Source: Palsa-870 sp035937155 (GTDB lineage Bacteria; Chloroflexota; Dormibacteria; Dormibacterales; Dormibacteraceae). From it: 64,000 nt of DNA. Shown here piece after piece: positions 43,849 through 52,602 of this stretch. The stretch spans positions 71,004 to 135,003 of the forward strand of contig DASYVJ010000086.1 in assembly GCA_035937155.1 (NCBI GenBank). Reading direction: 5' to 3'. The notes below the pieces were generated by a model. That model was not told the origin of the DNA. It saw nothing but the letters and a program-made list of their open reading frames with translations, and ran no database searches. Both the position numbers and the translations under genes were made by a program. Position 1 is the first letter of the stretch; each line of letters starts with the position of its first letter.

Positions 43849-44579
43849 CGGAGACGTCACGGCACGACGGGCGCCAGCCCGATCAGCTTCGTCCGCTGAA
43901 GATCGAGCTTGGTGTCAACGTGCATGCGGAGGGTTCGTGCCTGATCGAGATGGGGCGGACGCGCGTGTGGATCACCGCCAGCGTCGAGGATCGTGTGCCG
44001 CCTCACCGTCGTGGCAGCGGCCAGGGGTGGATCACCGCCGAGTATTCGATGCTGCCGCGGTCCACGCACGACCGTGGCGCGCGCGAAGCAACCCAGGGTC
44101 GCATCGGTGGGCGCACGCACGAGATCCAGCGCTTGATCGGTCGCTCGCTTCGCGCTTCGGTGGACATGGGCAAGCTCGGTGAGCGGACCATCACTCTTGA
44201 TTGCGACGTCCTGCAGGCAGACGGCGGCACCCGCACGGCTTCGATCACCGGCGCGTTCGCCGCGCTCTACATGGCGCTCAAGCGGATGAAGGACGCGCGC
44301 ATGGTCGAGCAGGTGCCGGTACGGCAGTACCTGGCCGCTGTGAGCTGCGGCATCGTGGATGGCACCCCGGTGCTGGACCTGGACTACACCGAGGACTTCC
44401 AGGCCTCCACCGACCTCAACTGCGTGATGACCGAAGACGGACGGCTGGTCGAGCTTCAGGCCACGGCCGAGGGTGCGCCTTACACGCGCGTGGAGCTGGA
44501 CTCGATGCTCGCGCTCGCCAGCAAGGGCATCAAGGAGCTGATCGTCGCTCAGAAGCAGGCAATAGCCACGCTTGGCTGA
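43845..44579 (+). CDS. rph: Ribonuclease PH
   Basis: Phosphorolytic 3' exonuclease that trims tRNA ends. 244 residues with R-P-L-K-I-E-L-G-V, G-W-I-T-A-E-Y-S-M-L-P-R-S-T, R-T-H-E-I-Q-R-L-I-G-R-S-L-R and C-D-V-L-Q-A-D-G-G-T-R-T-A. ATGA overlap with tatC and coupled to rdgB. Confidence 0.96.
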   Translation: MTETSRHDGRQPDQLRPLKIELGVNVHAEGSCLIEMGRTRVWITASVEDRVPPHRRGSGQGWITAEYSMLPRSTHDRGAREATQGRIGGRTHEIQRLIGRSLRASVDMGKLGERTITLDCDVLQADGGTRTASITGAFAALYMALKRMKDARMVEQVPVRQYLAAVSCGIVDGTPVLDLDYTEDFQASTDLNCVMTEDGRLVELQATAEGAPYTRVELDSMLALASKGIKELIVAQKQAIATLG

Positions 44580-45159
44580 GCGCCGGCGGCTGGTCATCGC
44601 GACCGGCAACACGGGAAAGCTGCGCGAGTATCGCGAGCTGCTGGCAGATACAGGATTCGAGCTCGTGGCTTTCGACAGCGAGGTCGACGAGGTGGGGGAG
44701 ACATACGCCGAGAACGCCCGCCTGAAGGCCGACACAGCCTGCAGCCGATCGGGCTTGCCGGCCCTGGGAGATGACTCAGGCGTTGAGGTCGAGGCGCTCG
44801 AGGGCTTTCCCGGCCTGCGGTCCGCCCGTCTGGGTCCGACGCAAGAGCTGCGCACAGCAGAGCTGTTACGCAGGCTGGAAGGCAAGCCCAGGCCGTGGAA
44901 CGCGCGATTCGCCTGTGTCATTGCGCTCGCCGCTCCCGGTCACCCCACCCAGTTCTTTGAGGGTGAATGCCGAGGCGAGATCGTGCCGGAGTGGCGCGGC
45001 CAGGCCGGATTCGGCTACGACCCAGTATTCCTCGTCCCGGGGACGGGAAAAACCTTCGGCGAGATGACTCCGGAGGAGAAGCGCCTCTACAGTCACCGGG
45101 CCCGTGCGGCACGGGCGCTGCTCGAATCGGGAGCGCTGGAGAGTGCCGCCCAGGGCTAG
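44572..45159 (+). CDS. rdgB: dITP/XTP pyrophosphatase (RdgB/HAM1)
   Basis: Removes non-canonical purine triphosphates. 195 residues from TTG 44572, overlapping the rph end. V-I-A-T-G-N-T-G-K-L near the start, L-G-D-D-S-G-V-E-V-E-A-L and G-F-G-Y-D-P-V-F are the family motifs. The rph-rdgB order is common in bacteria. Confidence 0.95.
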   Translation: MAERRRLVIATGNTGKLREYRELLADTGFELVAFDSEVDEVGETYAENARLKADTACSRSGLPALGDDSGVEVEALEGFPGLRSARLGPTQELRTAELLRRLEGKPRPWNARFACVIALAAPGHPTQFFEGECRGEIVPEWRGQAGFGYDPVFLVPGTGKTFGEMTPEEKRLYSHRARAARALLESGALESAAQG

Positions 45160-45202
45160 AAGTTGCTGAGTTTGTTCTGGGGGGTGTCGCATCCTCGCGG
45201 AG

Positions 45203-45472
45203 GTGATTCCTACCCAGGGTAAGCGTCTACTCGTGGCGCTTGCTTTCACCGTGTTTGCGGTTCCCGCGTGTGCCGGCGCTAATCCCGCAATTAGCGCCGG
45301 TGCCGCAGCGCCAAACCCTGCCGCCCAATCAGCTCCACAACCTGCTCCTGGTGACGTCCAATCTGCGACTGCAGGTCGTTCGATTGGTTCGCAGGTGCTT
45401 GCAGCAATCAAAGCCGCCGAGGCGCAACCACATGGCGATATCGGCGATCCGGCGATAGCCCAAGCGCCGTGA
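45203..45472 (+). CDS. Small secreted protein
   Basis: 89 residues from GTG 45203: signal peptide (about 5-25, ending V-P-A-C-A-G, either signal-peptidase I or lipobox-like) and an Ala/Pro/Gln-rich exported part. No family is recognised. Confidence 0.5.
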   Translation: MIPTQGKRLLVALAFTVFAVPACAGANPAISAGAAAPNPAAQSAPQPAPGDVQSATAGRSIGSQVLAAIKAAEAQPHGDIGDPAIAQAP

Positions 45473-45485
45473 GGCGGATTCGGCT

Positions 45486-46040
45486 GTGACCGCCATGGCC
45501 GCGGCCGGGGCGTGGTCATTCAGCCCAAACGGCAGCGCCAGCTCTCGAGTGACCCGGTTCGGCTACGAGCCCGGGAACGAGGCTGACTTTGAGCGCCTGT
45601 ACAACGGCTCATACAGCAAGATCCTGGCGTCGCTGATCGTCCTGCTCGGCGATCGTGCGGCGGCGGAGGATTGCGCCCAGGACGCCTTCGAGAAGGCCTT
45701 CAAGAAGTGGCCGGCGTGGCAGCCGATCGCTCCACCCGAAGCATGGGTCCACCGCATCGCGATCAACGTCGCGACGTCCTATCAGCGCTCGCGGAGCATT
45801 CGCGAGGTCGACGAGGTCATCCGTCGCATCGGAATCCCTGTCGACCGCAACCATGACCACCACACTGACCTGACGACCGCGCTGGCCAAGCTACCCACCA
45901 AACAATCGGCCGCCGTTGTGCTCCGGCACTATCACGGTTACACCAACCGCACCATCGCGCATTCCCTGGGCATTCCCGAGGGCACCGTCGCGTCCAGGAT
46001 TCGAGGTGCAACGGCGCGGTTGCGCGTGATGCTGGCCTGA
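45486..46040 (+). CDS. ECF-type sigma factor (SigE-like)
   Basis: 184 residues with sigma-70 region 2 (F-E-R-L-Y-N-G-S-Y, A-A-E-D-C-A-Q-D-A-F-E-K-A-F-K-K-W, W-V-H-R-I-A-I-N) and region 4 (L-P-T-K-Q-S-A-A-V-V-L-R-H-Y-H-G-Y-T, I-P-E-G-T-V-A-S-R-I). An anti-sigma partner is not evident; the following membrane protein lacks a zinc anti-sigma motif. Confidence 0.88.
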   Translation: MTAMAAAGAWSFSPNGSASSRVTRFGYEPGNEADFERLYNGSYSKILASLIVLLGDRAAAEDCAQDAFEKAFKKWPAWQPIAPPEAWVHRIAINVATSYQRSRSIREVDEVIRRIGIPVDRNHDHHTDLTTALAKLPTKQSAAVVLRHYHGYTNRTIAHSLGIPEGTVASRIRGATARLRVMLA

Positions 46041-46041
46041 C

Positions 46042-46518
46042 GTGCATCACCTCCACCCTTCACCGCCCGCACGCCTGGCGGTTTACGCACTGTTTGCTTT
46101 TGCGCTTGGCCTTCAGGCCTTCCTCGCGCCGATCCACAGCACAGCCGTGGAGGTGGTCGCGCTCTTCTGTCTTGCGGTGAGCCTCATCCTCGCCGTCTGT
46201 GCTCTATATGTCTCCCTCACGATTCCAGCCCCGCTGACGCAGGATCCGCCACCTACCGCGTCCTCAGCTCTGGGCGCATTCTTCGTCGCGGCCTGGCTGG
46301 CTCCATTCCACTACTTCGTCTTTTATCTGGCCCTCGTTTTGCTTGACGCCATGGTGCTAGTTCCCGCGTATGTCTTTCACGCCACGGATGTCTGGCTGGC
46401 CCTTCTGGTCCTGGTGGCCCTAGGTGGTTGCTTCCTCCTGGAGTACTTGTTCCTGTATCTACTGCGCATCACAGCCGAGTCTCTTCCCGCGCCGCTCCAA
46501 CTGCCCTTAGACCAGTAG
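46042..46518 (+). CDS. Four-helix integral membrane protein
   Basis: 158 residues from GTG 46042, one base after the sigma-factor stop. Four hydrophobic helices (about 12-32, 38-60, 75-110 as one or two, 118-142). No family is recognised. Its coupling to the sigma gene suggests a shared role. Confidence 0.6.
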   Translation: MHHLHPSPPARLAVYALFAFALGLQAFLAPIHSTAVEVVALFCLAVSLILAVCALYVSLTIPAPLTQDPPPTASSALGAFFVAAWLAPFHYFVFYLALVLLDAMVLVPAYVFHATDVWLALLVLVALGGCFLLEYLFLYLLRITAESLPAPLQLPLDQ

Positions 46519-46536
46519 CTTTATCCTCGACCAACG

Positions 46537-47139
46537 ATGGCGACGTTCCAGGAGGTTCTCCGCCGGCGTCGCATGGTGCGACAGTTCGACCACCGGCCGC
46601 TAGAAACAGAATTGCTGGATCGCATCCTCGAAAGCGCCCGCCACGCTCCATCCGCCGGCTTCAGTCAGGGGTTTGATTTCGTGGTCCTCGACCAGCATGA
46701 GGCGGTCTCGCGTTTCTGGGAGCTGACAGACGACCCTCAGTTTCCGAATCCCGACGACTTCGCCGCCACGGCTCCGACCGTGGTGGTACTGCCGCTAGCG
46801 AACAAGGCGGCGTACCTCGAGCGCTACTCGCGGCCGGACAAGATGGCTTTTGGCTTGATGGACGAATCGCGCTGGCCTGTGAAGTTCTGGGAGATCGACA
46901 CCGCGATGGCGATCATGCTGATGTTGCTGACTGCGACAGATCTGGGCGTGGGCGCGCTCTACTTTGGGATATCGCACGGAGAGGCGGACCTCCTGCGGGA
47001 GCTCGGTGTGCCGGACGGCTGCAACCTAATTGGGGTGATCGGACTCGGTCACCGAGCATCGGGTGAGGTGGTCGACCTATCGCGATTCAAAGAGCGGCGC
47101 CGCAAGTTCGATGACATGGTCCATCGCAACCGATGGTGA
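46537..47139 (+). CDS. Nitroreductase family protein
   Basis: 200 residues, FMN-dependent nitroreductase fold: R-R-R-R-M-V-R-Q-F-D (phosphate-binding Arg), A-R-H-A-P-S-A-G-F-S-Q-G, D-T-A-M-A-I-M-L-M-L-L and G-V-G-A-L-Y-F-G-I. The substrate is not predictable. Confidence 0.88.
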   Translation: MATFQEVLRRRRMVRQFDHRPLETELLDRILESARHAPSAGFSQGFDFVVLDQHEAVSRFWELTDDPQFPNPDDFAATAPTVVVLPLANKAAYLERYSRPDKMAFGLMDESRWPVKFWEIDTAMAIMLMLLTATDLGVGALYFGISHGEADLLRELGVPDGCNLIGVIGLGHRASGEVVDLSRFKERRRKFDDMVHRNRW

Positions 47140-47152
47140 CGGCAGTGCGTGC

Positions 47153-47667
47153 CTAAGCAGCTTTCGTCTTGAGCAGTTCGAGGATGGTCTGCTGCTGCTG
47201 GAGGATTTGCTGCTGCTGCTCGAGCATCTGCAGCTGCCGCACGTTCATCGCGTGCAGCGTGGTAAGGGTCAAGTGATCGGCTTCGGCCCGCGCGTCCTGG
47301 CTGGCTGAGATCACGTTCTGGCCGACGATGATGATGGGGAGCAGGACCAACTGGAGGAAGGACTGCTCAACCAACTGACGCCCGTAAACGTGTCGCCGCG
47401 TATGAACGCAGCCAAAGCTTGTGGAAGAGAAATGAATGAGATGAGCATGAACAGATAGGCCGCCCACATCGTCCCCACGCTTTTCGTGATGAGGACCGCC
47501 AGCCGGGCGTTGAACTGGCCGATGGCGCCGGCGCCGTGTATCAGGCTGCGGACCTGGGGAGCCGTGATGAGGCCAGGAACGTGCTGTGTGGGCGACGCCT
47601 TGGCCGCATCGTATGCGGCGCGGTGCTCGGGACTGCTCTTCCGTCGCTCCAGGGTCTTTTCAGTCAT
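47153..47667 (-). pseudogene. DUF1003-like membrane protein, frame broken by one base
   Basis: Part 1 from ATG 47667 (GGAGAAA upstream) reaches L-I-S-F-I-S-L-P-Q-A-L and G-V-S-W-L-S. Part 2, in another frame, continues Q-S-F-L-Q-L-V-L-L-P-I-I-I-V-G-Q-N and ends with a Gln-rich coiled coil. One missing C in AGC(C)AG near 47364 explains the break. The whole resembles DUF1003-like two-helix proteins. A sequencing error cannot be excluded. Confidence 0.75.
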
Positions 47668-47872
47668 CGTTTTCTCCTCGGTTCGCGAGTGCTCGTCGCC
47701 GGGATATTGCTGGCGGAATTGTGGCTCAGCCGCTGCACCCAGTTCCCACGCCTTCAAGATCCGCTGGGCGGCTGACCGCCACGTCTAGAATGTGCGTGGC
47801 CTAGACGCGCTTCGGATAGCCGCAACCGTGGTTTGTGGGCGTGAGATAGGCGGACGGCCCAAATTCGAAAGG

Positions 47873-47949
47873 CGGGCGGTAGCTTAGCTCGGCAAAGCGC
47901 CTGGTTTGGGACCAGGAGACCGCGAGTTCGAATCTCGCCCGCCCGACCA
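47873..47949 (+). tRNA. tRNA-Pro (anticodon UGG)
   Basis: Acceptor CGGGCGG pairs with CCGCCCG. Anticodon stem CCTGG/CCAGG with loop TTTGGGA, anticodon TGG. CCA encoded at 47947-47949. Confidence 0.97.
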
Positions 47950-47964
47950 GACAAACCACAACGA

Positions 47965-48753
47965 CTAAGTCGACGAGTTGATCTTGTCGCTGTCGTACGT
48001 GATCCCGTCGGTGATCTTCGCGGGCACTGCTTCGAGCGTCGGATGTGCGAGCACCTCGTTGATGAGCTCAGCGGAGCCACCGACGTAGCTGTAGGAGTGG
48101 TCGATCTCGGAGGCCATGCACCACGCTCGATCGTCGGGCCACCAGAGGTTGGGCCCGTCCTCCCATCCGGCCGCATCCGACACCGAGCCGCTGAACAACA
48201 GGTACGAGCGCGCCGCGTTTGGGGTCACACGCCTGCCCGATATGCGGCGAGGCTTGCGCCTCCGCAATCGGCGGCGAGCCGCGCGAAGGCGAAGCCAGCG
48301 GAGGAGCCTCGGTCTTGTAGCGGAGATCGCGATGAGCGGAGCCATTCCGCCCGGATGGAGGTACCCCTGGCCCTCCCACAAACAAAACCAACACTGATCC
48401 GGAGTAGTCGTGTGCTCGCTGAGCAGCGCGGCAAGCGCTCGTACCTGCCGGTCCGGAAGCACGCCATCCCGAGGTTCGTAGTTCCACGGCCAGGGTGCAA
48501 GCTCATTGCCGAGCGCCGGCTCGGAAATCGCGTTGAACTGGACCTCCGGATGGATGGTCTTGCCACTCCATGTGGCGACCTCCGACCATCTCACCTCGAT
48601 GGGATGCGAAGCCCCGTACTTTCCCGCGGGATGCAGGACTCGCGCATAAGCGGCGAAGCCCGCGGGGATGACGGATCCGACGTCATAAGCCTTGAAAGGA
48701 TGCAACCGCGGTCCGATCCAGTCGGCGTTTTCAATCGCCTCGCTTGGGGTCAT
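47965..48753 (-). CDS. Conserved hypothetical protein
   Basis: 262 residues from ATG 48753 with GGGAGGAA upstream. The open frame continues into the divergent gene but that part is a shadow. Segments such as D-V-G-S-V-I-P-A-G-F-A-A-Y-A-R-V, C-W-F-C-L-W-E-G-Q-G-Y-L and P-N-L-W-W-P-D-D-R-A-W-C followed by E-I-D-H-S-Y-S-Y-V-G-G-S recur in actinobacterial proteins of unknown function. Divergent from the serine hydrolase. Confidence 0.75.
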   Translation of the reverse strand: MTPSEAIENADWIGPRLHPFKAYDVGSVIPAGFAAYARVLHPAGKYGASHPIEVRWSEVATWSGKTIHPEVQFNAISEPALGNELAPWPWNYEPRDGVLPDRQVRALAALLSEHTTTPDQCWFCLWEGQGYLHPGGMAPLIAISATRPRLLRWLRLRAARRRLRRRKPRRISGRRVTPNAARSYLLFSGSVSDAAGWEDGPNLWWPDDRAWCMASEIDHSYSYVGGSAELINEVLAHPTLEAVPAKITDGITYDSDKINSST

Positions 48754-48813
48754 TTCCTCCCAGCGCACTCGCCAACTATGGGACCGCTCGACCGGTAGTA
48801 CGCTTTTGGCGAA

Positions 48814-49968
48814 ATGATCCAGGCGCCGGTCGGCGGTTCGGTGCAAACGGGTTTCGAGCCCGTGCAGGAAGCCTTTGCCGCCAACTTCGAGCGGTACGGT
48901 GAGGTCGGGGCTGCTTGCTGTATCCATCTCCACGGCCGGCGCGTGGTCGACCTGTGGGGTGGCGTCACGACGCCCGGCGGCTCTGAGCCTTATACGGCCG
49001 ACACGCTGCAGATGGTCTGGTCCACAACTAAGGGTGTGGTCTCCATGGCCGCGCACATGCTGGCGCAGGAAGGAAAGTTGGACTTCGACGCTCCAGTCAC
49101 GGACTACTGGCCGGAGTTCGCGGCCGAAGGCAAAGCCGGCATCCCGGTGCGCTGGCTTTTCTGTCATAAGTCCGGGCTGGCGGCAATCGATCGCCCACTC
49201 GGCCTTGCCGACGTCATCGCCTGGAAGCCCTGTGTCGACGCTCTCGCGGCGCAGCGGCCGTTTTGGGAACCCGGGACCGCCCACGGCTACCACACGTGGA
49301 CCTTTGGGTGGCTGGCGGGCGAGGTGATCCGGCGAGCCGCCGGCGTCTCGGTGGGCAAGTTCGTCGCTGAGCGGATAACCAAGCCCCTAAAGGCCGAGTT
49401 CTGGATCGGCCTTCCCGAATCGCTGAACGCGCGCGTAGCTCCTGTGCTCCCACCGATCCCAGCGGAACCCGGCACCCCTCCTGATCCACACGCCGCCCGC
49501 ATCGCCGACCCCAACTCCCTGGCGCACAAGTCGTGGACAAACCCGGCGATCCCGCGGGCAGCGTTCAACGAATACCCGTTCCGATCGGCCGAGGTGCCCG
49601 CCGGCAATGGCATCGGAACTGCCCGCGCGCTCTCACGGCTGTACGCCGCCTGCATCGGAGAGATCGACGGGGTGCGCCTACTAGAGGCCGAGACCCTCGA
49701 GCTGGCCACCCGGACCCAGGCCCACGGTGAAGACCTGGTTCAGGGCTATGAGACGCACTTCGGCACCGGCTTCCAGCTGACATTCCCGTTCCGGCCGATG
49801 GCGGGCCCCGGGTCGTTCGGCCACTACGGCAGCGGCGGCTCCGTCGGCTTCGCCCACAACGAGCTCGGCATCTCGTTCGGATATGTCATGAACCAGATGC
49901 GCCCGGTCTATGGCGCTGACCCACGCACTTCGGGGATCGTGGAAGCGCTGCTCAACTGCCTGCGGTAG
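48814..49968 (+). CDS. Beta-lactamase-fold serine hydrolase (EstB-like)
   Basis: 384 residues. Nucleophile S-T-T-K near residue 70, a tyrosine motif Y-H-T near 157 in place of Y-x-N, and a late G-H-Y-G-S-G-G-S. These are marks of class C-like esterases rather than true beta-lactamases. There is no signal peptide, so it is probably cytoplasmic. Substrate unknown. Confidence 0.85.
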   Translation: MIQAPVGGSVQTGFEPVQEAFAANFERYGEVGAACCIHLHGRRVVDLWGGVTTPGGSEPYTADTLQMVWSTTKGVVSMAAHMLAQEGKLDFDAPVTDYWPEFAAEGKAGIPVRWLFCHKSGLAAIDRPLGLADVIAWKPCVDALAAQRPFWEPGTAHGYHTWTFGWLAGEVIRRAAGVSVGKFVAERITKPLKAEFWIGLPESLNARVAPVLPPIPAEPGTPPDPHAARIADPNSLAHKSWTNPAIPRAAFNEYPFRSAEVPAGNGIGTARALSRLYAACIGEIDGVRLLEAETLELATRTQAHGEDLVQGYETHFGTGFQLTFPFRPMAGPGSFGHYGSGGSVGFAHNELGISFGYVMNQMRPVYGADPRTSGIVEALLNCLR

Positions 49969-50007
49969 GCCGTCCGGCGGCCTAAGATCTGGCTCGGGTG
50001 ATACGGC

Positions 50008-50553
50008 ATGAGCACGGCTGACCTCGTATTCGGAGTCTGCTTGCTGCTCGGGGGCGGCCTGCTGCTCCTCACCCTGGTCGTCGACGACATCTTCGGCGGC
50101 CTGCTCGGCGCCCTCCATCTCGGCTTTGACGTCGCAGGTGTGTCGCCGACGCCCCTGGTGTTCGGTTTCTTGGCCATGTTCGGCGCGGGCGGGCTGTTTG
50201 GCCTGCACAGTCTTAACGCCGGCGTCGGGACCGCCACCGTGATCGGGTCCGTGACGGGACTGGTCGGCGGGGGCGTGGCTTTTGGCGCCTTCAAGGTGCT
50301 CAAGCAGGCCGAGTCGACCGACACCTTCAGCCTGGAGGACATGGTCGGTTCGACAGGCCTCGTCTCGGTCGGGATCCCCGCCAACCATTTCGGCACCGTT
50401 CTCATCAGCTTCGCCGGCGCCTCGCACAACATGACCGCCACCGCCGACTCCGAGATACCGGCGGGACGGGTGGTGAAGGTCGTGTCCATAGCCGGCGGCA
50501 ACCTCGTGGTCGCGGCCATACCGGTAAATGAAGGAGCACGACCCGATGCCTAG
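50008..50553 (+). CDS. NfeD-like membrane protein
   Basis: 181 residues: membrane helices (about 5-25, 48-66, 72-95) followed by a cytosolic or extracytosolic OB-like domain (G-S-T-G-L-V-S-V to the end). NfeD proteins pair with flotillins, and here the flotillin gene overlaps its end. The pair probably organises membrane microdomains. Confidence 0.8.
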   Translation: MSTADLVFGVCLLLGGGLLLLTLVVDDIFGGLLGALHLGFDVAGVSPTPLVFGFLAMFGAGGLFGLHSLNAGVGTATVIGSVTGLVGGGVAFGAFKVLKQAESTDTFSLEDMVGSTGLVSVGIPANHFGTVLISFAGASHNMTATADSEIPAGRVVKVVSIAGGNLVVAAIPVNEGARPDA

Positions 50554-52438
50554 TTTCGTGACGTCCACGCCTTTCTTCGCGGTGGCGGTCGTCGTCATCA
50601 TCCTCCTGATCCTCGCGTTCGTGGCCAGCCGGTACAAGGTGGCGGGCGCAAACGAAGCGATCATCGTCGCGGGCTCGCGAGGCTCCAAGGTGCGCGACGA
50701 GCGCGGCCAGGCAGTGTCGACACCAGGCGACAAGGGAGTCAAGGTCGTCGTCGGAGGCGGGACGATCGTGATGCCTCTGCTCAACCGGGTCGGCCGGCTG
50801 AAACTCACAGCTCGCCAGATCAACGTGTCGCTCAGCGACGCCGTGACGAGCCAGGGCATCAAAGTGCAGGTCCAGGGCGTGGCCACGTTCAAGATCGGCC
50901 GGGACGTTGAGTCCCTGCGCAACGCAGCCGAGCGTTTCCTCGACGCCAAACCCGAGCAGGTCGACTCGATCGTCAAGAACGTGCTCGAGGGATCGCTGCG
51001 ATCGATCGTCGGCACGCTGACCATCGAAGAGCTCATCCGCGACCGCCAGAAGCTGCTGCAGCAGGTGCAGGACGCGGCCAAGGGCGACCTCGCGACAAGC
51101 GGACTGCAGATCGACGCCTTCACGATCCAGAGCTTCTCCGACGAGTCGAACTACATCGAGCTGCTCGGCCAGCAGAGCGTTTCCACGGTCACCCGTGATG
51201 CGCGCATGGTCAAGGCAACGACCGACCAGGAAGCCGCGGTTCGAGAGGCCGAGGCGCAGCAGATCAAGATCAACGCAGCCCGTGACGTCTCGCTGAGAGA
51301 GGCTGAGACGAAGACCCAGGTCGCGGCCGCGCAGGCACGCGCCGACCAGGCCGGCCCTCTCGCGGCGGCCGAGGCTCAACAGGAGGTCGTTCGCAAGCAG
51401 ACCGAGCTGGCTCAGCTCGCTGCAGATCGCAAAGAGATGGAGCTGCTGTCCTCGACCGTCAAGCCGGCCGCGGCTGAGGCGCAGGCGGTGATCGCGAAAG
51501 CAGAAGGTGACAAGCGCGCACGTATCGCATCTGCCGAAGCGGACGCCGAAACGACCCGGCTCGAAGGTGGGGCAGAAGCGCAGATCGTGCTCACCAAAGG
51601 CGAGGCGGAGGCCAAGGCCCTCGCCATGCGCGCGGACGCCTACAAGCAGTTCAACGAGGCGGCCATCATCCAGACCGTGCTCGCCGCGCTGCCCGACATC
51701 GTGCGCGCGGCTGCCGAACCGATGGGACACATCGACTCGTTGACCGTGATGAGCGCAGACGGCGCTTCGGACATCGTGAAGAACGCGACGCGGGCAATGA
51801 TCGAATCGACAACCGCGATCAAGGGGTTGACCGGGCTGGACGTCCCGAACCTCATCGGCGGGGCGCTCGGGCGAGGCTTTGGCGAGCGCTTCCGTACCGG
51901 CGACGGCGCCGGCGGTAGCGACGTTGGCAGTGCCTCAAATCGGATCAGCGAGATCGCCGGCGAGGGGCTGGCCACCCTCAAGGCGGCGAGGGCCGAGGCG
52001 GCTGCAAAGGCCGAGGCGGCCGCGGAGGAGACCAAGGCGAAGGCCGCCGAAGCCGAGCACAAGGCGGCTGATGCGGCGGCAAAAGCCGAGTCCGTCGCGG
52101 ACGCGCTGAAGGCCGCGGGCGCGGAGAAGGTCGCCGGTGTGGTCGACAAGTTGCCTGGCCCGGCCGAGAAGTGGGCTGCGGTGCCCCAAACGAAGCCAGG
52201 AGCCGCAGTGGCGGCCGTGGCTCCGGGTGCCGGGAATGTGGAGCAGTGGGCGAAGTGGCTGGCGGGCCAGCTGGCCCGGGTTCCCCAGATCCAGGTCTAC
52301 GACGCGCTGCGGCTGTCGGACCTGGTGGACAAGGGCCCTGCCCCGGCGAGAGCTTTCTGGCAGACGGCGCAGGCCGTGCTTGGGAAGGACTACGGCGACG
52401 TCACCGTGGGTGACCTGCTCAGGCGGTTTCACCCATAG
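50546..52438 (+). CDS. Flotillin family protein with an extra C-terminal domain
   Basis: 630 residues from ATG 50546 (AAGGAG nine bases upstream, inside the NfeD gene). N-terminal membrane anchor (about 8-28), an SPFH domain (about 40-200), and a long coiled coil with Ala/Glu repeats (about 210-345). Beyond the usual end come a second Ala/Lys/Glu helix (about 470-530) and a compact end with L-A-R-V-P-Q-I-Q-V-Y-D-A-L and V-T-V-G-D-L-L-R-R. Standard flotillins are about 500 residues. Confidence 0.9.
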   Translation: MPSFVTSTPFFAVAVVVIILLILAFVASRYKVAGANEAIIVAGSRGSKVRDERGQAVSTPGDKGVKVVVGGGTIVMPLLNRVGRLKLTARQINVSLSDAVTSQGIKVQVQGVATFKIGRDVESLRNAAERFLDAKPEQVDSIVKNVLEGSLRSIVGTLTIEELIRDRQKLLQQVQDAAKGDLATSGLQIDAFTIQSFSDESNYIELLGQQSVSTVTRDARMVKATTDQEAAVREAEAQQIKINAARDVSLREAETKTQVAAAQARADQAGPLAAAEAQQEVVRKQTELAQLAADRKEMELLSSTVKPAAAEAQAVIAKAEGDKRARIASAEADAETTRLEGGAEAQIVLTKGEAEAKALAMRADAYKQFNEAAIIQTVLAALPDIVRAAAEPMGHIDSLTVMSADGASDIVKNATRAMIESTTAIKGLTGLDVPNLIGGALGRGFGERFRTGDGAGGSDVGSASNRISEIAGEGLATLKAARAEAAAKAEAAAEETKAKAAEAEHKAADAAAKAESVADALKAAGAEKVAGVVDKLPGPAEKWAAVPQTKPGAAVAAVAPGAGNVEQWAKWLAGQLARVPQIQVYDALRLSDLVDKGPAPARAFWQTAQAVLGKDYGDVTVGDLLRRFHP

Positions 52439-52457
52439 TCGGCAACCCTGAGGCCAT

Positions 52458-52490
52458 AAAAAGCGGGAAGCCCGCTTGCGCGAGCTTCCC
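52458..52490 (-). terminator. Hairpin with T-run on the minus strand
   Basis: GGGAAGC/GCTTCCC (52465-52471 with 52484-52490) is followed, in minus direction, by GC and five T. No minus gene ends here, so it may act on read-through or mark both directions. The other bases in 52439-52602 hold no gene. Confidence 0.5.
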
Positions 52491-52602
52491 AAGGCTGGGG
52501 GTGGGGCGTGGAGTCGATTTCAGTGGGCCGGCTTGTCGGCCGTCGATATGGTAGCAGAGAGCCCTTGTATCCACAAGATATAGACACCTGGGGATAAATG
52601 GC

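Noticed and set aside
48754..49293. Upstream extension of the 47965 minus-strand gene
   Set aside because: It lies antisense to the serine hydrolase, and a good ribosome site marks ATG 48753.
49681..51730. Two long minus-strand frames (480 and 441 codons) opposite NfeD and flotillin
   Set aside because: Shadows of repetitive Ala/Glu coding sequence on the other strand.
52566..52576. A TATCCACA string resembling a DnaA box before the DNA ligase gene
   Set aside because: A single imperfect copy, with no cluster of boxes and no dnaA or dnaN nearby.
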